Of a stretch of 64,000 nucleotides of DNA, positions 9,901 to 19,978 are shown one piece after another (position 1 is the stretch's first letter; the number at the start of each line of letters is the position of its first letter). The position numbers and the translations under genes are program-made. Under the pieces are notes generated by a model. That model did not search any database, had not been told where the DNA came from, and was given only the letters and a program-made list of their open reading frames with translations. Origin of the DNA: Theocolax elegans (taxonomy: Eukaryota; Arthropoda; Insecta; Hymenoptera; Cerocephalidae); contig CM047431.1 in NCBI GenBank assembly GCA_026168455.1, forward strand, positions 15,426,183-15,490,182, given 5' to 3'.

Positions 9901-11212
9901 AAACGGAAAAATGCATTTTGCTATGGTGTTACGTGACGAAGAGCGACTGAGTACTTCAGAAATTATTAACAATCTAACAACGAATCTATTAAATTTGAAA
10001 AATATTATATTAAAAGAAAAATTACGTTCAATAAGTATCGCAAAGAGCGAATTTATTGAAAACGTTTCATGGAACGAAATATTGAAACAAATAAGTATAA
10101 CCCTACGAAAAATTAATGTAAAAATAATTATTTGTTTGGGATTCATAAAATGTGTGGAAGAGAGTAATAGGGAAAATATTATTCGCGAAATGCACGAGTC
10201 TGCTTGTGCAGGACATAAAGGGGTAACAAAAACCTATAAACGTATAAAACAACGTTTTTATTGGCCAGACATTAAGAAAGATGTACAAAACTACATTAGA
10301 CATTGTTTAACTTGCCAACTAAAAAAATTGGTTCGTGTTAAAACTAAACAACGTATGATAATAACAGATACTCCGTACTCGGCTATGGAATCCATATCGG
10401 TCGATCTTGTGGGACCATTTCCCAGATCTCGAAATAATAACAATAATATATTAACCATTCAATGCAACCTTTCAAAATACTGTATGGCGATACCCATACC
10501 AGACGCCACCGCGGCAACGATCGCCGAAGCGTTAGTCCGTCGACACTTCTCAATTTTTAGCGCCCCGTTGTTAATTATATCCGACCAAGGTACCTCATTT
10601 TTAAGTAGTCTGATGAGAGAAGTAGCGAAAATTTTTAAGATTAAACAAGTTAAAACCACGGCTTATCACCCTCAGTCCAACTCCGTTGAGCGTTTTCATA
10701 GCAGCTTAGCAGATTATTTAAAAACAATGATAGAAAGAAATGACTCATGGGATGAGTTATGCGAATTAGCCGCGTTTTCGTATAATACGTCGGTACATGA
10801 GGGTCATCTCTACACACCTTTTGAAATTGTTTTTGCACGAAAAGCGCGACTACCATCAAACGAACCTTTAGACCCACGAGAACGAGTTCCAACATATGAT
10901 GATTACATTATAAATTTACGACAACGTTTAAACGAAATACAGGGAATCGCGCGAGAAAAATTAATAGCTTCTAAACATAGGTCGAAATTCTATTACGACA
11001 GGAAAGCCAATCATCAAGAATTTCAGACAGGGGATAATGTCTGGTTATTAAAAGGAGGGAAGAAATACAAACTAGGCGATCAATATACTGGACCACATCG
11101 GATTTTAGAAATAGTTAATGACAAGGGAAATGTAAAAATAGAGCTAGCTCATAATAAAACGAAAATAGTGCATGTTAATAGGTTAAGATATTCATATATG
11201 GAACCTTTGTAG
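6983..11212 (+). CDS. pol: Gypsy-P Pol: reverse transcriptase, RNase H, integrase
   Basis: About 1409 codons, open from 6911 to TAG at 11210-11212; 6983 is a GTG and only marks the first nominal start. Residues 1-370 are an acidic linker with a 5-copy 30-residue repeat. RT runs from about 388 to 620, with YRLVVDFRQLND, FTVLDLCQGFLQVPL and FLDDAVIYA (FLDD in place of the usual YLDD). RNase H has VTCDASGTAIGAIL (about 701) and ends near NADALSRNP (about 811). Integrase has the HHCC finger (HESACAGHKG to CLTC, about 1070-1115) and the DDE core: D in SVDLVGPF, D in IISDQGTS, E in HPQSNSVER. All catalytic residues are present. The C-terminus has a GPHRILEI chromodomain-like/GPY-F-type tail. Confidence 0.95.
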   Translation: MTELRIKEKFDEITENYGIIEAPLFDRMAESPSCTNYENEVDLKYDIENEIKNEENLLNKTVNNCRVQMVNEIEEGDKCGPRENKENFVDKKMNCRVQMDYEIEEGDKCGPRENKENFVDKKMNCRVQMDYEIEEGDKCGPRENKENFVDKKMNCRVQMDYEIEEGDKCGPRENKEDFVDKKMNCPVRIDYEIEEGDKCGPRDKNVSYVCKLDNKELVMSGEELDTIPRTEILWINKQGTEETENEINNENLINIQDENEQYEDPSDFLLNERVINENLRSEFVEAIHENEMNNSYLVYSNKPYINNFYSYESEEVDIHDISDDRSEARILNITEDTSTLNRNERLKEALHFDKMDEEQRQSIENLIDKYSDCFCLKGEKLGVTNAIEHKIPTVDDIPITAKPYRFPHALKSELDKQLKEMIEGDIIEPSSSNYTSPVFLVTKKPDSQGNKRYRLVVDFRQLNDKTVKDRYPLPNILDIIDQIGPENRVFTVLDLCQGFLQVPLAQEDRHKTAFASSFGLFQFKTMPMGLCNSPATFQRMIDRVFEGMQGKEIFLFLDDAVIYAKNIQEHNQKFEKFLQRVRAANLKLQPDKCEFLKREVVYLGHVLSPEGVLPDPKKLEAVKKFPIPKTVKNIRQFLGLAGYYRRFIANFSGIARPLSNLLKKDAPFLWSSEVQKAFDDLREKLCKQPILQIADFNKPFIVTCDASGTAIGAILSQGEVGTDLPVAYVSRVLNKAEQKYDTYSREALAILYAVTQFDCYLRGRRFLIITDHKPLVWFKNSVDPTSRVSRWRIKLNAYDFDIVYKAGKSNVNADALSRNPIEEPVYVIKNHSMETRSRAGKITRPNYNEKRAKRPNKSNISKEPVKNLPIIQEAPEEIETIVNSDKRLQPMEIDNFNNKFDESWEEKDVYEEPNDEKKFIEVKEQLFMRKDNYVYFITTTGMPLDEGSRNLASKLLLPHFSNLNPGEIRINNKNGKMHFAMVLRDEERLSTSEIINNLTTNLLNLKNIILKEKLRSISIAKSEFIENVSWNEILKQISITLRKINVKIIICLGFIKCVEESNRENIIREMHESACAGHKGVTKTYKRIKQRFYWPDIKKDVQNYIRHCLTCQLKKLVRVKTKQRMIITDTPYSAMESISVDLVGPFPRSRNNNNNILTIQCNLSKYCMAIPIPDATAATIAEALVRRHFSIFSAPLLIISDQGTSFLSSLMREVAKIFKIKQVKTTAYHPQSNSVERFHSSLADYLKTMIERNDSWDELCELAAFSYNTSVHEGHLYTPFEIVFARKARLPSNEPLDPRERVPTYDDYIINLRQRLNEIQGIAREKLIASKHRSKFYYDRKANHQEFQTGDNVWLLKGGKKYKLGDQYTGPHRILEIVNDKGNVKIELAHNKTKIVHVNRLRYSYMEPL
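7172..7591 (+). repeat. In-frame 90-bp tandem repeat in the Pol linker, 5 copies
   Basis: Units start at 7172, 7262, 7352, 7442 and 7532, each 90 bp and coding 30 residues that contain RVQMDYEIEEGDKCGPRE. Middle units are nearly identical; the first and last have diverged and the last is truncated. The period is a multiple of three, so copy number can change without breaking Pol. Each unit has two Cys and a dense Glu/Lys/Asp pattern. Confidence 0.97.
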
Positions 11213-11782
11213 TGCCTAAACATAGGTATATAATATATAATGGCCCCAATGTGCTTGAAAATATGTATACGCACTTATATGTATATTTTACAGTTCTAAA
11301 AGTTGTCAATAGAATAATATTTATTATCTTGTAATCACAATTGGCATACATTCAACTTGAAATAAAATTATTTCAATTTATCTGACTTTATACAAAAAAA
11401 AAAACGATATAAAAATAATATGTATATATCTAAAGTAACGACGAAAATAAACTACAAGGAAATAATATTTTTTTTTATTATACGGAAAGATCATTACAAG
11501 AAAAGCATACACTCACTTAAATTAAATAAATACGCGATTATTAAACTAGAAACGAATAAAGCAAATAACAAAGAAAAAAGGTCTTTTTCTCTTTACTCTT
11601 CTCGCCTAAGATAACAATGATGTTAATGTACAAAGGAAAGTAAGAAAAAGGTTTAAATTTTCAATGTCAGTTGAACTTAGTCAAATTTAAATTTAATTGT
11701 TATATATATAAAAAAAAAATGATTTACAATAAAATAGAATCATTGGAGTCTAACACATCACTAAACCTAAAACCTATATCCT

Positions 11783-12456
11783 ATCCTTCCTAAGGAGTGC
11801 TTGGTTGCACCCTTTCCTCCTCGTTGCGGTAAATGATCCAGCAACACCGTCACTTATCCTTCCTAAGGAGTGCTTGGTTGCACCCTTTCCTCCTCGTTGC
11901 GGTAAATAGTCCAGCAACACCGTCACTTATCCTTCCTAAGGAGTGCTTGGTTGCACCCTTTCCTCCTCGTTGCGGTAAATGATCCAGCAACACCGTCACT
12001 TATCCTTCCTAAGGAGTGCTTGATTGCACCCTTTCCTCCTCGTTGCGGTAAATGGTCCAGCAACACCGTCACTTATCCTTCCTAAGGAGTGCTTGATTGC
12101 ACCCTTTCCTCCTCGTTGCGGTAAATGATCCAGCAACACCGTCACTTATCCTTCCTAAGGAGTGCTTGATTGCACCCTTTCCTCCTCGTTGCGGTAAATG
12201 ATCCAGCAACACCGTCACTTATCCTTCCTAAGGAGTGCTTGATTGCACCCTTTCCTCCTCGTTGCGGTAAATGATCCAGCAACACCGTCACTTATCCTTC
12301 CTAAGGAGTGCTTGATTGCACCCTTTCCTCCTCGTTGCGGTAAATGCTCCAGCAACACCATCACTTATCCTTCCTAAGGAGTGCTTAGTTGCACCCTTTC
12401 CTCCTCGTTGCGGTAAATGCTCCAGCAACACGGTCACTTATCCTTCCTACATACCG
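11783..12456 (+). repeat. 73-bp minisatellite, 9 copies plus partial tail
   Basis: Unit landmarks TAAGGAGTGCTT occur at 11791, 11864, 11937, 12010, 12083, 12156, 12229, 12302 and 12375, exactly 73 bp apart. Copies differ by a few point changes (GGTTGC/GATTGC, ATGATCC/ATGGTCC/ATGCTCC). The unit is far more GC-rich than its surroundings. 73 is not a multiple of three, so it is not coding. Confidence 0.97.
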
Positions 12457-13940
12457 TTCAAAATGTAAACCTATATAAATAATTACAACTGAACTTACCT
12501 TGACTCTAGTAATTCTGTTAATTAGTCATACCTTCTTACAGGACCCCCAGGTATAAATAAATTAGGAGAGTTTGGCATACTAGAAACACAAAAAATCTAA
12601 AACTAGATTCAACGGACATGGAAGATTCCGTACAACATAGTTACGATTGCAAAGAAACGAGAAGAGGCGGAAAGAAAAAGATTTTATCAAAACTAATTAG
12701 TGAAAAGAGAACTTTATTAAATTAATTAAATAAAGTAAACTCACAAATAGTATCAATACACATGTCGGATAAAATCATCGATTCAAAATCAAAGTATGAG
12801 AATATTTCTAATGTTGATTTTAATAAAAAAAAATGCAGAAAATTCGATTAATTTGTTAATTTTGTGGATAAAGTTCAAAATTCAACTATTGATAAAAACA
12901 ATAATAATTAAAATTGTACAATTTAGTATTTATGCCAATGTAGTTCATACTAGTGTTCAATCTAATACTTTGTTCATAAATACTGATTTAAACAAACTAT
13001 GTATATAAAAGAAAAAGGTTAAAAAAAAAAAAAAATAAAAACAACATTTATTTTCATACGATTAATTCCATACGATTATTCAATTTTTATATAGAACTAG
13101 TAATGTAAAACCTAAGACAGGCACATTAGAAGATTTTCCTTCTATTTATAAACAATAGGTCTGCTAATTGTTTCGAATGGTATAAAAAAAAAAAAAAAAC
13201 GTACATAATAAATAAATTTTAAAATTTTTTAAACCGATTCAGGATATACAACGATAATTGATACAGATAAATAATATTTTTCTCATGTTTATATTACTAA
13301 TAATACAATGTGTAGCAAAAAAAAATACAAAAATAATATAATTAGTAGTAAAATTGTGATGAATTTATTTAAATATTATTCAAAATAAATATTCTTTAAT
13401 TGGAAACTAAAAAGTAAACAAATTCAAACGATTTCTCTTTATATTACTTGAACATAACAAATAAGTTTCTACAGTTGTTAGTTAAATAAAATCAAGAAAA
13501 TGGTGAATATTTAAACAATTCCTCAAAATATAAAAGTAAAAAGAGTGTAAATTAGTCATTTTAACGTGAAACAATGGAATTAAGTGAATAAAAACGAACG
13601 TTGGTACCACAATTCTATGATGCGCAAGCATCGGGCAGTTCCGTAAATGTTTGGGTTATTCCGTCGTACCGTTTATTGAGTGTAGTCTACTCTTTCTCCC
13701 AAGATATAGGAGGATGGTTCTATATGGGCCTACTTAGCCTACTCAATTTTCGCACTGTCACTTATGTATTGCTCATTTTATTTTTTTCATTTGTATCGAT
13801 TGTATCTTTTTCTTATGAAACTAAATTAACTATTTCTCAATTATATATTATATTATATTAAAAGTGAATCTTTGTTTATAATGGCTGAAAAGAAAATTCT
13901 AAAAAAAAAAAGGCAAAAAAATTATGTGTTTGTTTTATTT

Positions 13941-13956
13941 TGGGGGGGAGGGGGAG
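13941..13956 (+). other. Internal G-tract resembling a polypurine tract
   Basis: A run of G with single A interruptions (TTTTGGGGGGGAGGGGGAGC) stands in AT-rich DNA about 0.75 kb before the true polypurine tract. It could be a second plus-strand primer site or simply a G-rich run. Confidence 0.4.
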
Positions 13957-14693
13957 CGAAGAAAATCAAATTTTCTTCACTCCTAATCCTTTTATAAAAA
14001 TATATATAGATATATTATTAAGATAGGATGTACTAACATTGTTCACATTGAAGGGAGAATCTATATTGCATATGAATAGGAAATTTTTTTTTCTTCTCTT
14101 TAACAATTCGTAACAGTAGAATTATTAATTGAATAAATGTAAAATAAAATGTAAACTAATATTTAATTGTTTTGTTTAACTTTTTAGAAAATATATATGT
14201 AAGCATACAAATATTATAGAAGAAAATTGAAAATTTTGTAAAAAAAATTTGGCTACAAGAACAAAAAAATACTAACAACATATATTTTTAACATGACTTG
14301 ATGTATACTAAAAATTAGGAGTACAAACTAAAGATAAATACATTTTTTTTTATCTACAGAAAACACATTTAATAATAATTATATAATTTTTCGGTATATG
14401 TAGAATAAAAATTGGAATAATAAAAATTTTTTTATTAAGTATCTATTTTTATAGGTGAACTATATCAATACTGTTAAACTGTTTGAAATAATGTAATAGA
14501 TGTATGAAAAATAATAACAAACGAAATGAACTACGAAAGAAATAATTGTAATATGGTTTATAAAGTTCACCATAAGAAATAAAGAAAAATTAATCGAAAT
14601 AATGTTTATAATTTAAAGTTAAGTATGATATCTTATGTTAAGAGAAATAATAATATAATAATAATATTGATCAACGACGAGGGCGTCGTTTTT

Positions 14694-14707
14694 AAAAAGG
14701 GGGGGAG
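14694..14707 (+). promoter_or_regulatory. Gypsy-P polypurine tract
   Basis: A purine run of AAAAAGGGGGGGAG lies one base before the 3' LTR start, the standard place for plus-strand DNA priming by RNase H-resistant RNA. Confidence 0.88.
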
Positions 14708-14708
14708 T

Positions 14709-16433
14709 TGTCGCGTCCCGACGAAAATTATATTATTATTTTTCGTAAAAAGTACTGCGTAGTTTAGAATAAAAATACGGCGTAGAAGACGAACAAAATA
14801 AGGTTGATAAAGAATGATTCTAAGTAAATGCAGTAATATAAAATATAATTTATAAAGCTAAGGAACAGATTATTTTACGAGTGTTTCAAACGAAACAGAG
14901 ACTGATACGTAGAGTTGAAGATATTATTCAAAGCCAATACGCACATAAGCGGGATCGCCGATAGTGAGATCGAAACGAAGGGTTACGCAAGAGTTTTTTT
15001 TGTACTGCACTATAAAATCAATGCTCGGAGAAGAGCCGGCAATGGGAAACATCGACTAGAAAATTCGAGCATTAGAAGGAAGTAATAAATTAAGCCGTTC
15101 TTTGGATAACGTCGCAGTAATAAAAGGGGGACAGCAAATTCTCCGAATTAACTACGAAGCGATACAGAAAATGCATGGGATTCGACAATTTTTAACTACG
15201 CACATCTAACGGTCCAATCGGGTGCAAGCACAGAAAAATCGAGAACTACTTACACAATTTCCATATAAGGCAAAGTGTAAGACAAGGAAGAAGCGTAAGA
15301 CAAGGAGAGATGCATAGATTTTAGGGTATATAAAGAGGACCCAGAACAGACACAGCCACTCCTAAATTTTCATCTAAAGCTTTCGCAAGGCGAAGCTCTG
15401 CTGGACAACTCTTTGATTTTTATCCAAGGGCGTGGCTCTGCTACTTGAACTTTTAAGTAATACGTATTGAAAATCACAAGAGGAATCGAGACGTATCATT
15501 GACATCTACAAGCCATAGTCGAGGAACTACGACTTCGACATCTGGAAATCGTCGAGCTCCAACAGCATACACATCTAACGTCGACGCCCGCAGGTCTAGC
15601 AGGACATTATACGGCAATCTGACACCGCTACCCACGTTCAAGGCGGACCTTCGTTCCTCACCGAATATACACACATATATATATATATATATATACATAT
15701 ATATCTATATATTTGGGTACTTAAGGTATATTCTTTTCGGCTATCTATACGCTTGTATTATTCGTAAAGGCAACCTGATATTTTATGTTGTTTCGATTGC
15801 TGAACCAACCGTTTTCTTTTATAACAATTATTATTATATATTACAATTTATTTATAATAATTATACGTTGTATTGCATTTAATTTGCAACATTCGCGGTT
15901 TGAAATACACTTTATTAACAATAATTCATGTTTAAAACGACAATAATTTTTAATTAAATCTGCATTTATTTATAACAATTCTTATTTCGATTATTAATGT
16001 TTATAATAAAAAACCTTGTGTATCTTTTATTCTATAATGTGTTAATGTATTCGTCGTACACTTGTTTATTCAATAAAATTAATAGTTATTCGACTTAAAT
16101 AATTTTATACAATTGTTAATAAAATAGTGTAATTTTATGTGTTTTTGCCCATTAAAAAGCTGTAATAATTTAGTTTCACGTGTTCATTTAAAGAAAAAAA
16201 CAGCATATTATATTTAAATAAATAATGCATAATTAATACGAAATAAAACATATTATTTTATTTATCCCGCATTATATCCTGCATCTCTACTCTCAAAATA
16301 ACTTCGCTCGCTACTCCCGGAGACGTAAGGCTAGTCCTAGTCAAACAAGAGCGAAAGGAACGCGAATGGTTTATTAACCATTTGCCTTCTTGTAATATTT
16401 TTTATGGTAATTGGTGCAAGTCTGGACGTGACA
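14709..16433 (+). repeat. Gypsy-P 3' LTR, 1725 bp
   Basis: Begins TGTCGCGTCCCGACG and ends GACGTGACA, giving TG...CA ends. The part from 15583 matches 3016-3862. A TATA-like stretch with downstream GGTATATAAAGAGGACC near 15325-15342 is a plausible promoter. An open frame at 15499-15882 is within the LTR and is not supported as a gene. Confidence 0.95.
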
Positions 16434-17210
16434 ATTTCACGATGTCTGGATTAAAGATCTTTCTCGTCTAGTGAAAAGTCAACTAAGTAATCGTTGTAAT
16501 AGAGCATACATTTGTGATCGCTGTCTGCATTATTTTTGATCTGCTGATAAGTTATCAGCACTTATAGTTGATTGTGAAAAAATGAACGATTACAAAATTG
16601 TGCTTCCCGAAGAAAGAAAAAACATTCTTGAATTCAAAAACTTTAATTTTAAGAATCGAGTGCCATTCGTAGTTTACGGAGATTTTGAATGTTTTTTAAT
16701 ACCTATCGAGAATAAATAGCGTGCATACTAACGACACGAAGCATATAGCGTTGGGTTGTTTGTAAAATGTAGCTTTAATGACAAGAATCTAATAACAAGA
16801 GGTATCGTCAAATTAAACCTACAGATAAAACTCCAGCAAAATGGTTCATTCAAAATCTTCATAATCTCGCCATGGAGTTGGAAAGCAGATATAAAAATTC
16901 TAAGCGTATGAGGGATTTAACTCTGCAGAAGAAACCTAATTTCGGAAGAGCTAAATTATGCTACATTTGTGAAAAACCCTTTACTGATCAGGATAAAAGA
17001 GTTCGAGATCATTGTCATTTTACAGAAGAGTAAGTATAAAAAAAAATGAAAGCATTTTTTCTTCTTTAAAATTAGTTGCAAATAAAGTTATTGTATTTTT
17101 TTCTTATAGATACCGAGGTGCTGCTCACAATTCTTGTAACATTAATTATCAAGTTTTTTTTTTAAAGCATCTACAGTCGCTTTTCCGAATCGATCAAACT
17201 TAAATTAAAC
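16434..17210 (+). pseudogene. Polinton/Maverick-type DNA polymerase B relic (exonuclease region)
   Basis: Reading pieces give HDVWIKDLSRLV, YICDRCLHYF and VPFVVYGDFECFLIP; the last has the DxE exonuclease-I motif of protein-primed family B polymerases. After a decayed stretch comes LCYICEKPFTDQDKRVRDHC and then YRGAAHNSCNINY, a Cys/His module typical of these polymerase genes in insect Polintons and related integrated elements. The frame is broken by stops and shifts (a TGA near 16540, another near 16717). It starts exactly at the Gypsy-P 3' LTR edge, so Gypsy-P may have inserted into it. It is inactive. Confidence 0.75.
17030..17109 (+). other. Putative 80-bp intron within the polymerase relic
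   Basis: GTAAGT at 17030 and TTTTTTCTTATAG ending at 17109 bound 80 bp whose removal brings the RDHCHF and RGAAHN motifs into one frame (phase 2). These motifs are adjacent in related proteins, so splicing is likely real or ancestral. Confidence 0.7.
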
Positions 17211-17754
17211 AAGGCAAAATCAGCTCTTTGTCCACTATATTTAGTAGAATTTCCCAGAACAAGTCATCGCTAATAAAAATTATAAGTGTTTCGTCCTGAA
17301 TCACCAGTTTTAACTCCTTACTAAGGAACTGGAGATCTTGCCTTCGACGCTGTCGCAAGATGAACCGTGACGCCAGCAAGATGTTCTGCGGCGAGGAAAG
17401 GATTTAACTTGAGTTTTAGTAAAACCTTTACCAATTGTTGATTTATTAAGATTATTCAATAACCTTCATAACGTTTTCATAAAACTAACGTGTCAGTTCT
17501 TTGTCAATTAGTTAATGTTCATTTAAACATTTTATAAACTTTTACACATATACAATTATTTTTATTTCAACACTGAAGGATATGAATCATTGATAGTCAC
17601 AATAAGTTAAATAATTTAAAGAAAAATAAAGGTTAATTATAAGTAGACAAGTCATTATTCTCATCCATTCTTAAAGGTTATTATAGTGTCAATAATACAA
17701 TTGGTATAAAAGCCTAAACTATTTTTACTATAGATCCAAATATGATTTTTTCCA
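17211..17754. other. No gene seen; contains a motif shared with the LINE region
   Basis: Bases 17229-17265 (TTGTCCACTATATTTAGTAG, then AATTTCCCAGAA) resemble 1217-1251. A GC-richer patch at about 17330-17400 contains an imperfect direct repeat of GCAAGATG. The remainder is AT-rich without recognisable features. Confidence 0.5.
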
Positions 17755-18500
17755 GAGGATCATCGCCGAGTCCAACGCACGGACTCAAGGTCCGGATGAA
17801 CCTGTTGGGGACTATGTAACGTGCTCCATCGCAATAATGCGAAATATAGTCTCTCCGCCGACTGAAGCACAGCAGCTCGTTAAATGAAGGAGAGAAAGAC
17901 TATCGTCCACCACCTACGGAGGAAGGGTCTCTGTTTCCCGAAATGGTGTATAAGCCGAAGCGGGAAAAGGGTTCTTCAAAGGCTAAGGTAGCGGTCGCTG
18001 AGGTAACTCAGCCCAACCAAGCAAGCCTGACGTCGTCGACCGCATCGCCAAGATGCTGGAGGATGCGCTGCGTCACACAATTGTCGTCGACGGCTCGGTA
18101 GTCCCGTAGGAGAAGCCCAAGGTCCGGCTCTCCGAAGAAATGCTCGCCGGCAAACTGATCTCCGAAGAGTAGGAGGTTCGGCAGGCCTAATGGCCCGAGC
18201 AATAGCTCCGGACACAGGCAAGAGAAAAAGAGTGCTAGTCCACCGAGGGAAAAAGGGAAGGAACAGCCGAAGAACCGAATGGACTCAACCTTCGACCCGA
18301 CCAAGCCTCTTACCTGCGGTGGCTGCGGGAAGATTGGTTATTCCCGCAGGTACTGTGTGGTACGCTCGGAAAACGCCAAAGGGAGCAGTTTATCGGGACG
18401 AAAACCGCGACTCAAGAGCTTGAGTCCCCGCTGTCCCAGATCAGTTCGGGACAGACCCGCTCCGACCGAAAGGACGGTCCAGAGAGGAGCGGAAATGGGC
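17755..18500 (+). pseudogene. Relic of a second Ty3/Gypsy gag
   Basis: A frame near 17765-17885 reads ARTQGPDEPVGDYVTC, matching the conserved capsid region RTQGP..EPVxDY of Ty3/Gypsy Gag, and ends at a stop near 17885. Around 18300-18360 another frame has CGGCGKIGYSRRYC, a zinc knuckle with the His replaced by Tyr. GC content is clearly above the flanks. Multiple stops and frame changes show it is dead. Confidence 0.65.
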
Positions 18501-18562
18501 CTCAAAAGGAGGAAGGGTCCCAAGGAGCCAGCAGACCAACTTCATCTTTTAAACCAGAGGAT

Positions 18563-18832
18563 GAGAGTCGTTGGTGGCTTCTCGTGGAGATTGAGGGCTT
18601 TCGTATAAGAGCTTTATACGACCCCGGAGCCTCCACGACCGTGATGAGACCCAGCGGTCTGCAAATAGCCGCAGCATTGGGCAAGGAGCTCATTGTGGCG
18701 AACGCCGGACGCGTCAAGATGGCGGATGGTAGTTACCAACCGCTAAGCGGTCACGTGTTTTTTCTTTTCACTGTCGGAAATGAGACACGTGAATTAAGAG
18801 TTTTTCTCAAAAAACAACCAATGGTACCTTAA
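18563..18832 (+). pseudogene. Ty3/Gypsy protease relic
   Basis: The open stretch reads VEIEGFRIRALYDPGASTTV and continues with VKMADGSYQPLSG, a retropepsin layout in which the catalytic triad D-T/S-G has become DPG. It lies in the expected place after the gag relic. The frame ends at TAA about 18830. It overlaps the left inverted-repeat arm that begins near 18794. Confidence 0.65.
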
Positions 18833-19757
18833 CGTGTAAGTCTTGTTCTTTCAAATGCCGTTGATTTAACTCAAATAGCTTATTTCTACATTGAGATATT
18901 ACATTTTCAAGTTTTCGAGTTTCATCAATTTACGTTATTCTCAAAATTCACATGATTCTGTAGTCTTTGTCGTCCAAATTCGACACTTATATTTAATTTT
19001 TCTTTTGGCATTTGTATTAGAAGCACCCCGGTTCGTGAGAGGCAAGGGGACTCTCATTAATCAAGCACCTCAAAGGAAACAATCCTTACTACGTCCACGT
19101 CGTTGTTTCTGGGTAGCGCTAAAAGTAAGGTTATTACATTTTGTAAGAGGCAATGGGACTTATGTTAATTAAGTGATTAGGATTATTGGATTTCTGATTG
19201 TGGATTTGGAGTTTGGAATACGTGGATTTGGCATACTTGGGTTTAGGGATTGCTGATTTGGAGTAAGAATAATTCTAGACCGTTTTCACCCCGTTCAAAG
19301 TACTAAGAGGTTAGTTTGGGTGCTGAAAATTAGAGTACATCGTTTCCTTACTCTTAAAAGTCCATTTATATTAAACTACGCCAAAAAGTATGTGAAAAGT
19401 AAAATACTTTTCGATCAATTTCAGCATTTTTCGCTCATTTCTCGCCCACTTCAAAGTATTTAGGACTTAGTTTTGGGTCGTAAAACTTGATGCACATTAA
19501 ATTTTAGATTTAAGGAATCTATTGTCGCAGAAAAACGTGATACAAAATTGAAAAGTAAAAATTGAACATAAATGTCGAATTTGGACGTCAAAGACTACAG
19601 AATCATGTGATATTTGTGAATAACGAAATTGACAAAACTCGAGAAATTCAAAATGAAATATCTGAATGCAGAAATAAGCTATTTGGGCAAACTCAACGGC
19701 ATTTGAAAGAACAAGGCTTACACGTTAAGGTACCATTGGTTGTTTTTTCACTTTCAT
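18794..19757. repeat. Inverted-repeat unit: two about 210-bp arms with 540-bp spacer
   Basis: The left arm (about 18794-19010) contains AACCAATGGTACCTTAACGT and AATTCACATGATTCTGTAG. The right arm (about 19550-19757) carries their reverse complements. The arms are diverged by several per cent. In the right arm the plus frame 19562-19759 is helical and Glu/Asn/Gln-rich, so the arms may derive from a duplicated coding fragment in opposite orientations. The spacer (19011-19549) contains GTGAGAGGCAAGGGGACT, related to the 42-bp repeat at 57986-58069. No target duplication was resolved. Confidence 0.75.
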
Positions 19758-19893
19758 AGAACAATACAGACATCTTTTTTTGCAGACTTGTGTTATCGGT
19801 CTAAGAGCGGTCTAAGAGAAGAGGCACAATTACTAAAGCTGCCATAATACCCGCAGTCTCGTAACCCGCTCGCCCGCCTGTATTTAAGACCCC

Positions 19894-19978
19894 GTATTGA
19901 TCGGGAATCCGTTTCAATCGGGTGCCCGTTTCAATTAGGTGCACGTTCCAATGGGGTACCCGTTTCAATCGGGTATCC
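19894..19978 (+). repeat. 17-bp tandem repeat, 5 copies
   Basis: Five abutting 17-mers starting at 19894, 19911, 19928, 19945 and 19962 follow the pattern GTTTCAATCGGGTGCCC with 2-5 changes each. Function unknown. Confidence 0.9.

Larger units (their letters stand above)
11213..14693 (+). other. Gypsy-P long 3' non-coding region (env position)
   Basis: About 3.5 kb between Pol and the polypurine tract, very AT-rich with no long ORF. It holds the 73-bp minisatellite (11783-12456) and a short hydrophobic frame at 13601-13861 (86 codons, non-ATG nominal start, two membrane-like stretches) that I would not call a gene. If the family once had env here, nothing recognisable remains. Apart from the items listed I see no structure in it. 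Confidence 0.75.
3016..16433 (+). mobile_element. Gypsy-P: plus-strand Ty3/Gypsy LTR retrotransposon
   Basis: Full order seen: truncated 5' LTR, primer site, ORF1, Gag with two zinc knuckles, aspartic protease, Pol (reverse transcriptase, RNase H, integrase), long 3' non-coding region with a minisatellite, polypurine tract, 3' LTR. RT before integrase places it in Ty3/Gypsy. With the missing LTR part it would be about 14.2 kb, large for the group. All long frames are open, and the LTRs differ only by small indels in simple tracts, so the insertion is young. The right flank is a Polinton polymerase relic; the left target duplication is lost in the gap. No env-like glycoprotein was found. Confidence 0.95.

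Noticed and set aside
11783..12456. CRISPR array
   Set aside because: Unit is repeated throughout with no unique spacers, and the context is a eukaryotic retrotransposon.
13601..13861. Hydrophobic 86-codon frame as an env remnant
   Set aside because: Non-ATG start, no glycoprotein motifs, no signal peptide or cleavage site; AT-rich DNA easily gives such frames.
15499..15882. 127-codon frame in the Gypsy-P LTR
   Set aside because: It runs through (TA)n microsatellite and AT-rich LTR; no ATG context or domain support.
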